Below are positions 53,918-64,000 of a DNA stretch of 64,000 nt, in pieces. Under the pieces are notes generated by a model that worked only from the letters and a program-made list of their open reading frames with translations, did no database searches and was not told where the DNA came from. A program made the translations under genes and the position numbers. Each line of letters begins with the position of its first letter. Position 1 is the first letter of the stretch. Source of the stretch: Cyanobium sp. ATX 6F1 (GTDB taxonomy: Bacteria > Cyanobacteriota > Cyanobacteriia > PCC-6307 > Cyanobiaceae). Location: positions 124,001 through 188,000 of the forward strand of contig NZ_JAGQCS010000005.1 in the NCBI RefSeq assembly GCF_024346315.1, written 5' to 3'.

Positions 53918-54801
53918 GGGCGCTCCTTCGGGGTCGTCAACGCCTCGGCCGTCGCCGCAAACACGGCAGCGCTCTGGCGGGGCTGCAGGGGCAGCCGCAG
54001 GAGCGCCTTCAGCCACAGACGGGCCAGGCGGAGCCCCAGCACCCAGCGCGGGCGGTGCCGCCGCAGGAAGCGCAGATAGCTGACGGTGGAGAGACGAAGC
54101 CGTCGCTCGCTGGGCGTATGGCTGCCCTCGCCCCGCTGATGAATCACAGCCGGATCGGGCAGCCAGAGCACGGGAGCACCCTGCCCAGCCAGGCGCAGGC
54201 AGAGGTCCATGTCCTCGTAATAGAGGGGGAAGGCCGGATCGAAGCGGGCCGGCGGGGTGTGGGCCTGGGGGCGGAGGGCCAGGCTGCAGCCGCTGAGCCA
54301 ATCAACACTCAGATACCGGGCACTTCCCCCCGAAGCAAGCGCCTCGATGAGGCTGGATTCCGTGAGCTTGCGGCGCCTGAAATCCAGCCCCGGATCCATC
54401 CAGCCGCCGCTGGGCTCGAGGGCTCCATTGGCCTCACGCACGGCGGTGCCGGCCACGGCCTGCGCCGGCAGGGTCGCCAGGGCGGAGGCGAGTGTCGCCA
54501 ACTCATCCCCCCGCGGCAGGGCGGTGTCGGGATTGAGCAACCACACCCAACCGCGCCAGCCCAGCTTCGCCAGGTGGTCAAAGCCTCGGTTGCAGCCGGC
54601 GCCAAAGCCCTCCCCTTCCTTGGCGCGCAGCACGTCCAGCCTGAAGACATCGCCCACCTGGAGTTCGTCCGCCTGGAGCGGCGCCGACTCCGGGGCGTTG
54701 TCGACCACCAGCCAGAGCGCCGGCGGCAGGCTCTGATGAGCCAGGTCGGCCGCCAGCGCCTCCAGCGCCGCCTGGCTGCGGTAGGCCACGCTGAGCAGCA
54801 C
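53914..54801 (-). CDS. Family 2 glycosyltransferase, rhamnosyltransferase-like
   Basis: A 295-residue GT2 enzyme. LSVAYRSQAALEALAADL and LWLVVDNAPES form the start of the fold, GFGAGCNRGFDHL is the ribose-binding loop, and WVWLLNPDTAL near residue 85 carries the acidic metal site. FPLYYEDMDLCLRL near residue 180 is the ED motif of rhamnosyltransferase-like members. The GTG at 54801 is the only reasonable start; a weak ribosome-binding site leaves some doubt. Divergent from the HIT gene by 28 bases. Confidence 0.82.
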   Translation of the reverse strand: MLLSVAYRSQAALEALAADLAHQSLPPALWLVVDNAPESAPLQADELQVGDVFRLDVLRAKEGEGFGAGCNRGFDHLAKLGWRGWVWLLNPDTALPRGDELATLASALATLPAQAVAGTAVREANGALEPSGGWMDPGLDFRRRKLTESSLIEALASGGSARYLSVDWLSGCSLALRPQAHTPPARFDPAFPLYYEDMDLCLRLAGQGAPVLWLPDPAVIHQRGEGSHTPSERRLRLSTVSYLRFLRRHRPRWVLGLRLARLWLKALLRLPLQPRQSAAVFAATAEALTTPKERP

Positions 54802-54829
54802 GGGTGAGGAGCCAGGAGGAGGGCTGTCG

Positions 54830-55321
54830 ATGATCGATTCACCGCTTAGGGCAGCTTCGCAGCCCGATCAGGCGACGTGCGGAGTCTGCCGACTGCACAA
54901 CGACCAGGACGCGATCAGCCACTTCGAGATTCACCGTGAGCCGTTGTGGTTGTTGCGGCACCACCCCCTACCCGCCCCGCTGCCAGGGTGGCTGATGCTC
55001 GATGCGCGACGCCACCTGGGCGGTCCGATCGACTTCAACCCCGAGGAGGCCGCTGGCTTCGGGCCGGTGCTGCAGCGCGGCTGCGCCCTGGTGCGCGAGC
55101 TCACGGGTTGTGATCGGGTCTATGCGATCGCCTTCGGCGAGGGGGCCCGCCACCTGCATCTGCACCTGATCCCCCGCTTTGGCGGCGAACCCGCCACGGA
55201 GGCCTGGCGGGTCGCCGACCTCTACCGCGCCATGGAATCGGGGGCCCGCCCGCCGGCAGACCTGGAGGAGGTTGCGGTCCTGGTGCGTCGGGCCCGTGAA
55301 CGGACGGCCCTCTGGCGATAG
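54830..55321 (+). CDS. HIT-family hydrolase
   Basis: A 163-residue histidine-triad protein. HLHLHLIPR near residue 108 is the HxHxH motif, with the middle histidine as nucleophile in nucleotidyl hydrolysis. CGVCRLHN near the N-terminus resembles the zinc-binding or structural Cys pair of some HIT proteins. Probable substrates are dinucleoside polyphosphates or nucleoside phosphoramidates. It is 29 bases upstream of kdsB on the same strand, likely one transcript. Confidence 0.85.
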   Translation: MIDSPLRAASQPDQATCGVCRLHNDQDAISHFEIHREPLWLLRHHPLPAPLPGWLMLDARRHLGGPIDFNPEEAAGFGPVLQRGCALVRELTGCDRVYAIAFGEGARHLHLHLIPRFGGEPATEAWRVADLYRAMESGARPPADLEEVAVLVRRARERTALWR

Positions 55322-55350
55322 GCTCCGGCCCGAACTGGCTGAACAGCCCG

Positions 55351-56121
55351 ATGCAATGCGTGGTGGCGGTGCCGGCCCGGCTCGAATCCTCCAGGCTGCC
55401 GAACAAGGTGATGGCCGACATCGGCGGTCGGCCGATGCTGCAACGGGTGCTGGAGTGCTGCCGCGCCGCCCGTCGCCCGGCAGCCGTGGTGCTCTGCACC
55501 GACAGCGACCGGCTCCGGCAGGCCGCAGGGGACTGGGGCTTCCAGGTTCTGATGACCAGCCCGGCCTGCAGCTCCGGCAGCGATCGCCTCGCCTCGGTGG
55601 TGGACCAGCTGGTGGCGCTCGCAGGTGGGAGTGACCCAACTCAGACGGTGATCATCAATGTGCAGGGGGATCAGCCGTTCATCGACCCGGATGTGATCGA
55701 CGCCATGGCCGAGGAATTCGAGCAGCGCCATCCCACACCGGAGGTGCTCACCCCAGTCTACCGGATGGGGCCCGAGAAGGTGCACAACCCCAATGTGGTG
55801 AAAACGCTGCTGGCAGCCGACGGCCGTGCCCTCTACTTCTCGCGCTCGGCCCTGCCCCACGTGCGCGGTGAGGAGCCCGACCGCTGGCACGATCACGCCC
55901 CCTACTGGGGCCATGTGGGCCTCTACGGCTACCGGGGCGACGTGCTGGCCCGCTGGGGCCAGTTGCCCCACTCGCCGCTGGAGCACACCGAGAAACTCGA
56001 GCAGTTGAGGCTGATCGAAGCCGGCATCACCTTGGGGACCTTTCCCGTGGACGGGGACTTCCTCTCGGTCGACACCGAGGAACAGCTGGAGCAGGCCCGC
56101 GTGCTCGCGCGCGGGGCCTGA
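55351..56121 (+). CDS. kdsB: CMP-Kdo synthetase
   Basis: A 256-residue 3-deoxy-manno-octulosonate cytidylyltransferase that activates Kdo with CTP. VAVPARLESSRLPNKVMADIGGRPMLQ is split by the CTP-binding region, and NVQGDQPFIDPDVI near residue 100 supplies the metal-binding aspartate. HVGLYGYRGDVL and LEQLRLIEAGI later match the family. Length is normal. It converges on kdsD with a four-base gap. Confidence 0.95.
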   Translation: MQCVVAVPARLESSRLPNKVMADIGGRPMLQRVLECCRAARRPAAVVLCTDSDRLRQAAGDWGFQVLMTSPACSSGSDRLASVVDQLVALAGGSDPTQTVIINVQGDQPFIDPDVIDAMAEEFEQRHPTPEVLTPVYRMGPEKVHNPNVVKTLLAADGRALYFSRSALPHVRGEEPDRWHDHAPYWGHVGLYGYRGDVLARWGQLPHSPLEHTEKLEQLRLIEAGITLGTFPVDGDFLSVDTEEQLEQARVLARGA

Positions 56122-56125
56122 ACGC

Positions 56126-57124
56126 TCAACGGCCGGAAGGACCAAGCCCCGCCTGGACCAGGTCATGCAGGCGCAACAGGCCCAGCATCGGCCCCTGGTC
56201 CGCCAGCACGGGAAGCACCCCGATGGGTTTGCGTCGGTTGCGCTCCATCCGCTCGAGCGCTTCCACCGCCAGCAGTTCGGGGCCCACGGTGATCGGATCG
56301 GCCGTCATCAGCTCGGCGGCGCACAGCTGGGCCCAGGCCATGGGGGGGTGGTGCTCCAGGGCCCGCCGCAGATCCCCATCCGTGATCAGCCCCGACAGCC
56401 GTTCCCCCACTCCGGGCTTGCGCACCCAGCAGGCCCCCACCCCATCGCTGGTGAGCTGGGAGATCACCGCCTGGAGGCTGTCCGCCTCATCGAGGGGATG
56501 AAGGCGCTCGGCGGGCACCATCAGGTCGGCAACCGTCAAGGTGAGCTGCTTGCCAAGGGCGCCGGCCGGGTGGTTGAGGGCGAAATCCGCCGGCGAGATG
56601 CCCCGCCGCTCCATCCAGACCGCCGCCAGGGCATCGCCGACTGCCATGGCCACGGCGGTGCTGGCGGTGGGGGCCAGATTCAGCGGACAGACCTCCCGAT
56701 CCACCGAACCGTCGAGCACCACGTCACAGCCCCGCGCCAGGCTGGAGTCGATCCGGCCCACCAAGGCGATCCGGGCGGTGCCGCGCCGGCGCAGATGGGG
56801 CACGATCTCGATCAGCTCCTGGGTCTCACCACTGTTGGAGAGCAACAGGGCCACGTCCTCGGGTGCCACCACCCCGAGATCACCATGCAACGCGTCCAAG
56901 GGGTTGAGATAGAGGGCCATCAGCCCGATCGAGGAGAAGGTGGCGGCGATCTTGCGGGCCACGATGCCGCTCTTGCCCACGCCGGTGATCACCAACTTGG
57001 AACGTTGGTCGGCGCAGCGATCGAGCAGCATCAGCGCCGCATCCACCTGGGCGCTGTCCAGGCGCTCGGCCGCCGCCGCAATCGCGGCCGCCTCCTCCTC
57101 AAGACAGCGCGTCAGTGCCGACAT
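56126..57124 (-). CDS. kdsD: Arabinose-5-phosphate isomerase (KdsD/KpsF)
   Basis: A 332-residue isomerase giving D-arabinose 5-phosphate, the first step of Kdo synthesis. The SIS domain (ITGVGKSGIVARKIAATFSS near residue 47, LLSNSGETQELIEI near 95) precedes two CBS repeats from about residue 205 to the end (LIPVAERLHPL-like opening, GLITDGDLRRAL, LLRLHDLVQAG). This is the standard KdsD/KpsF layout and length. It is divergent from the ABC transporter gene. Confidence 0.93.
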   Translation of the reverse strand: MSALTRCLEEEAAAIAAAAERLDSAQVDAALMLLDRCADQRSKLVITGVGKSGIVARKIAATFSSIGLMALYLNPLDALHGDLGVVAPEDVALLLSNSGETQELIEIVPHLRRRGTARIALVGRIDSSLARGCDVVLDGSVDREVCPLNLAPTASTAVAMAVGDALAAVWMERRGISPADFALNHPAGALGKQLTLTVADLMVPAERLHPLDEADSLQAVISQLTSDGVGACWVRKPGVGERLSGLITDGDLRRALEHHPPMAWAQLCAAELMTADPITVGPELLAVEALERMERNRRKPIGVLPVLADQGPMLGLLRLHDLVQAGLGPSGR

Positions 57125-57280
57125 TCCAGCCCTACCCCAGCAGTGGCGCGAGTGTATGGCCCGCTTCCAATGGAGTAGGTGCGCTTGCAGGGCTGGCCAA
57201 GGAACTCAGCTGCGGCGGAACGGGTCACATACCGTTTAAACAAGATTGACCCTGCTCCGCTGGGATCTTCGCTCCGATTG

Positions 57281-60509
<3,229 letters not shown>

Positions 60510-60517
<8 letters not shown>

Positions 60518-61637
60518 GCCGGCGCGAGCGATGGGCCAGGCCCTGCGCCTGCGGTTGCGTGACTGGTTGCGAGCTGGACGGCTCGGTCCCCTGGGAGCTG
60601 TGGCCCGTTTGGACCGCGACCAGTGGATGGCCCTGGCCGCCTACAGGGGCTTGGTGCACCAGGCCTACAGCGCTCGCCCCTTCGCCCCACAGGTCAGCGC
60701 CGACCTCTGGAACCAGGGCGCCTTTCAGTCGTCAACCGGACGCAAGAACTTCTTCAGCCCAGCGCGCCGGGAGCTGGAGAACTCTTCCCACCACTACGGC
60801 CACGACATACAACTCAAACGTCAGGCCGGCTTGCCCCTGATCGGCCCTCCGATGCCCTTTCTGCTGGAGCACGGACTCAAGGTGGCCCAGGGCTCCACAT
60901 TCGAGAGTCCCAAGCCATGGACGAAGGGCTACCTCTGCATGGGCCCCCTGCGGGCCCGCTGGCTGACGGAGCGGTTTGGCCTGCCGGCCATGGCCATCGG
61001 CCCCTGGATCGCCTACGCACGACCCGTGCTCAGCAGCGACGCCATCGCCCGTCTGCGGCATGAGCTCGGCCCCACCCTCCTGGTGGTGCTGGCCCACAGC
61101 TGGGATCAGGTCGAGCGCCGCATGGACCATGGGCGCTGCGTCGAAGCGGTGCGCACCAGGGCCGAGGCCAGCGGCTACCGCTCGGTGATCTGGCTGCGCC
61201 ATTGGAAGGATCCCGAGTTGCAAGGGTTGCCGCCGCAGTGGATCGTGGCCTGCAACGGCCATCGCTCCAACCCCTGGTTCCTTGATGCGCTGCGCACCCT
61301 GCTGGAGCTGAGCGATGGGCTGGCCAGCAACGCCTTCGGAACCCACATGGGCTACGGGGTGGCCCTCGGCAAGCGGCTGCACTGGGTCGATGTGGAGGTC
61401 GATCAGGATGTCACCGCACTCACCGGCGACAAGGCGGAGGAGGAGGTTCTCGAATGGCAGGAGCGCCAACGGCTGAGCAACACGCTTCGAGAGCTGCTTA
61501 CGGATGGGACATCCAGCAAATCCAGAGGAGCCGTGTATAGCCTGCTTGATCCATTCTGGGGCTTTGGTCGTACCCAAAGCCCTGAGGAGCTGCTCCCGCT
61601 ATTGCGCGGGCAAGGCATCTATAAAATCAGATTTTAG
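60510..61637 (+). CDS. Unknown protein, GT-B glycosyltransferase-like
   Basis: A 375-residue protein without a family I recognise. An N-terminal third with LFPxHH-like residues (ELENSSHHYGHDI) precedes VAQGSTFESPKPWTKGYLCMG and a C-terminal part with ASNAFGTHMGYGVALGKRLHWVDVEVD, a pattern like the donor-binding region of GT-B glycosyltransferases (S/N-x-FGT-x-x-GYGxALGK). It follows kdsC with overlapping codons, so it probably belongs to the Kdo/glycan operon, perhaps as a transferase. ATG 60510 is favoured; GTG at 60501 is the alternative start. Confidence 0.45.
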
Positions 61638-61930
61638 TGCTTAACCCTGCTTATCCGCATTCCGGGCATAGACAAACTCACACATTTACCAATGAGTGTT
61701 GAATCATTTGGCGGCATGCCCTAGCAATCACAATTCGAGCTTCTTTCACGACCGCCTGATGAGTCGGATCTACCTGAGAGAACCTAGAGAGCCCTCGGCG
61801 TAGATGTAGATAATGCTGAAGGTTGGCTCACGAAGAGTATTTAGGACGCCCCTTCTTTATGGCCACAGCGAACACGCACCTCATGCACTGTGATAAAATT
61901 CTTCTCAGCTCATTTGTTCTAGCCTGAGTC
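61638..61930. other. AT-rich intergenic region
   Basis: About 290 bases with no recognised ORF or RNA gene. GC drops sharply relative to the genes before it. A TGTGATAAAAT sequence at 61889-61899 resembles an extended -10 element, with the following gene starting about 30 bases on; no good -35 box was seen. Confidence 0.4.
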
Positions 61931-62794
61931 GTGACAAACTTCGACGATACTGGTTCACTTATCGAATCAGCTGAATGGTACGACTACCCATATGGTCACA
62001 TGGTCGGCAGGATTTCCATACCTGCCCACTTCATGCTAGACGGGAACACGATTGATCAATCTAGTGGGGAGCTTTGTGCATACGGCCTAGGGAAACGCAG
62101 GCAGAATTCAGGAAGCGAGTACAAAGAGGCAACAAATAAGCTGTTAACTTTTCTAGAGGATAACTCTGAGTTGAAAGCCTTTATGCTTGAAAATTCGCAA
62201 AACGCATTGGGATGCAACTTAGATGAAGCCAATGTTACAACAAACGCTAGAAAGTGTGTTGATGAGTCAAGTTATTACTTAAGTCCACACGCAGATTGTC
62301 CTAAAACAATTTGCGCTCTTATCATTTATCTTTGGCACGGCAAGCGTGGAACAAGCCTCTATCGCCTGAGTCATCACTCTTGTATGCCTCCGTCTACTGA
62401 GCATGGCCTCCAAGAAAGGGAAAATAACTTTACCGGCAGAAAAGAGTTTCAACAAGCCAGTCTCGATGTGATAACAACAGTAAAGCCTGAATGTTATGCA
62501 AACTTTAAACATGTCACGACCATCTATCCAGATTTCTGTTCATTCTTATTTATCCCGAACACACGGTTCCGGCATGCCATCCAAGATCTGCCTACAAGTT
62601 ATCATGGTGTTTCCTCTAAGCTTCAGGATACTGAACTTGATGAGCAACGACAACTAATTCTAATAGACATGAAAATCTGCGAGAAACCAAAGATTGGTCT
62701 ACGTTCACGGGCAAAGTCCCAACTCAACCAAAGACTTAACCAAGCTAAGAAGATAGCAATGACAATGCAGAAGACTGTGTCGAGTGTATTTTAA
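61931..62794 (+). CDS. Orphan 2OG-Fe(II) oxygenase-like protein
   Basis: A 287-residue protein, GTG start, with a distinctly AT-rich coding sequence. It reads SSYYLSPHADCPKTICALIIYLW near residue 110, giving an HxD metal motif (HAD) of 2OG-Fe(II) oxygenases, and FIPNTRFRHAIQDLP near residue 208 could supply the distal His and the 2OG-binding Arg. The family call is moderate. It shares its likely chemistry with the broken oxygenase at 47192 but differs in sequence style and composition. No operon partners; surrounding DNA is AT-rich, so horizontal acquisition is likely. Confidence 0.5.
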   Translation: MTNFDDTGSLIESAEWYDYPYGHMVGRISIPAHFMLDGNTIDQSSGELCAYGLGKRRQNSGSEYKEATNKLLTFLEDNSELKAFMLENSQNALGCNLDEANVTTNARKCVDESSYYLSPHADCPKTICALIIYLWHGKRGTSLYRLSHHSCMPPSTEHGLQERENNFTGRKEFQQASLDVITTVKPECYANFKHVTTIYPDFCSFLFIPNTRFRHAIQDLPTSYHGVSSKLQDTELDEQRQLILIDMKICEKPKIGLRSRAKSQLNQRLNQAKKIAMTMQKTVSSVF

Positions 62795-63103
62795 GATGCA
62801 AACAAATTCTGCATAAATTATTTCTTAAAAGTCTGATGACTTGCTGAAATGTAGGCTGTCAATGATCTTGATTCTTGAAACAAGAGAGTGAAGCCATCCC
62901 GTCTTGCGCGAGTAGTTTCGTATACACAAAAGATCTACTCAGGGATCATTAGCCAAAGCACTTAACAATTGAACTTTGAAAACCAACAGATGAAATGCAT
63001 CTAGCAGTTGTTTAAACATAGCCAGTACAGCCTCACAGCCCCCGGTTTCAGGAAAGATGTCACCCCTCAAATCGATACACCTGGGGGCTTGAGGACATGA
63101 CCA
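62795..63103. other. AT-rich flank before the IS3-family element
   Basis: About 310 bases without a recognised gene. The last 50 bases contain CCTCAA at 63065 and TTGAGG at 63089, a short inverted repeat that may belong to the insertion-sequence end, but the IS boundary was not established. Confidence 0.4.
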
Positions 63104-63618
63104 ATGCGCGGATACAGCGAAGCCGTCAGGGCTGATGTGAGGAGGCGGATGAGCCCGCCGCACAGGCAGAGCGTGGCCCGGATTTCAGAAGAGCTCGGCA
63201 TCCACGTGATCACCCTCTACAAATGGAGAAAGACCTGGCGGTTGCAGGGAGAGGTGGTGCCAGCATCCGAGAAGGAACCAGAGGGCTGGAGCGCTGCCGA
63301 CAAGTTCACGGTGGTGCTGGAGACGGCAGGCCTCAACGCCACTGAGCTCAGCGCCTACTGCCGCGAGCGGGGCCTGTTCCCAGAGCAGGTGAGCCGCTGG
63401 CGGCAGTCAGCCCAAGATGCCAACGCCAAGCCGGTGCTGACGATGGCCGAGCAGAAGGAGCTCGAGAAGCTCCGTGCGCAGGATCAGCGGGAGATCAAAG
63501 CCCTCAAAAAGGAGCTGCAGCGCAAGGAAAAGGCCGAACAGCCATGGCAGAGATGGCGGCATTGCTGGTGCTGCGAAAAAAGTGGGAAGCCTTCTTCTCG
63601 GAGGACGCGGACGCTTGA
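63104..63618 (+). pseudogene. IS3 OrfA transposase subunit, frameshifted
   Basis: OrfA encodes helix-turn-helix DNA-binding modules: SVARISEELGIHVITLYKWRK near residue 23 and LNATELSAYCRERGLFPEQVSRWR near residue 77, followed by a coiled coil (MAEQKELEKLRAQDQREIKALKKELQRKEKA). At about 63530-63543 the frame changes: the expected continuation MAEMAALLVLRKKWEAFF is in the -1 frame and ends at TGA 63616. A single lost base (GAACAGCC from GAAACAGCC) would explain it. OrfA may thus be inactive, or the base is a sequencing error. Confidence 0.7.
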
Positions 63619-64000
63619 CCAGCGCCGCCCACCGGCAGAAGGCGATCATGCTGATCGGCGAGGCGAATGCCACTGGCGCCAGACTGGTGAGCGCCTGCCG
63701 TGAGATCGGTATCTGCCTGCGCACCCTCAAACGCTGGCGTAAGGCTTTTGGTGGTGATGGGGGCGGTGTGGATGGCCGCAAGGGCAGCAGCCGGCATGTG
63801 GCCCACCGCCTCAGCGAAGAAGAGCGCCAGCGGATCCTGCACACCTGCAACCAGCGCGAGTACGCCTCGCTGCCACCGGGGCAGATCGTGCCATCCCTGG
63901 CCGATCAGGGGCTGTTCATTGGCTCAGAGAGCAGCTTCTATCGGGTGTTGCACCAAGCTGGCCAGTGCCACCGCCGCGGGCGTGCCCGGCTGCCCCAGGA
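63615..64000 (+). CDS. IS3 OrfB integrase-type transposase, N-terminal part
   Basis: An open frame from TTG 63615 to the window end, at least 128 residues. It begins LTSAAHRQKAIMLIGEANATG and holds REIGICLRTLKRWRKAF, a helix-turn-helix of IS3-type OrfB, then REYASLPPGQIVPSLADQG and ESSFYRVLHQAGQ. The DDE catalytic residues would lie beyond the window. A heptamer AAAAAAG at 63576-63582 upstream, in the overlap region, could cause -1 frameshifting to make an OrfAB fusion, as is usual in IS3 elements. Confidence 0.8.
   Translation, partial: MTSAAHRQKAIMLIGEANATGARLVSACREIGICLRTLKRWRKAFGGDGGGVDGRKGSSRHVAHRLSEEERQRILHTCNQREYASLPPGQIVPSLADQGLFIGSESSFYRVLHQAGQCHRRGRARLPQ

Larger units (their letters stand above)
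63104..64000 (+). mobile_element. IS3-family insertion sequence, partial
   Basis: An IS3-like element with OrfA and OrfB reading frames runs off the window end. OrfA and OrfB overlap as TTGA at 63615-63618 and OrfB lies in the -1 frame relative to the C-terminal part of OrfA. The left inverted repeat was not identified and the right end is outside the window. Confidence 0.75.

Overview
The window is a GC-rich bacterial chromosome segment. It most resembles a picocyanobacterium of the Synechococcus/Cyanobium type. Reasons are the NADH-dehydrogenase-like/SelD fusion protein, a galactolipid-synthase-like glycosyltransferase, and a natural-product locus with CylA/CylB/CylC-like genes, all typical of cyanobacteria. 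The genus assignment is inference; no rRNA or marker gene is present. No convincing tRNA, rRNA or CRISPR array was seen.

Layout. (1) 137-8790, minus strand: a surface-polysaccharide operon. It starts with rfbF, rfbG and rfbH (CDP-glucose to a CDP-3,6-dideoxy-4-keto sugar), continues with a ThDP enzyme like YerE and a reductase like YerF, and ends with a flippase and a GT2 glycosyltransferase. The gene set predicts a yersiniose-like branched-chain sugar. (2) 8845-9410: a VapBC-type pair with a shortened toxin. (3) 9734-14641, plus strand: Wza-like export protein, Wzz-like chain-length protein and an outer-membrane-barrel-like protein. (4) 14638-36511, mostly minus strand: a natural-product cluster. 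In transcription order it holds a membrane alpha/beta-hydrolase, a P450, a fatty acyl-AMP ligase (FAAL), a free ACP, an AurF/CylC-like dimetal oxidase, a Rieske oxygenase, an MFS exporter, a small unknown protein, an AT-less PKS (KS-KR-ACP-thioester reductase) and a fully reducing PKS (KS-AT-DH-ER-KR-ACP). A divergent phosphopantetheinyl transferase lies inside it. The genes suggest that a free fatty acid is activated, modified by the dimetal enzyme while on the ACP, elongated, and released reductively as an aldehyde or alcohol.

(5) 36531-47046: mostly housekeeping genes: START-like protein, galactolipid-synthase-like GT with hisS, galE-selD fusion, thioredoxin-like protein, tRNA nucleotidyltransferase and UvrD/PcrA helicase. 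(6) 47192-61637: a second glycan locus with several glycosyltransferases, a sulfotransferase, an MsbA-like ABC transporter and the full CMP-Kdo pathway (kdsD, kdsA, kdsC, kdsB). It contains a 2OG-oxygenase gene broken by a one-base frameshift. (7) 61638-64000: AT-rich DNA with an orphan 2OG-oxygenase-like gene, then an IS3-family element cut by the window edge.

The two glycan loci supply sugar nucleotides, transferases and export parts for surface polysaccharide. The natural-product cluster is the least expected content and the best candidate for an undescribed system.
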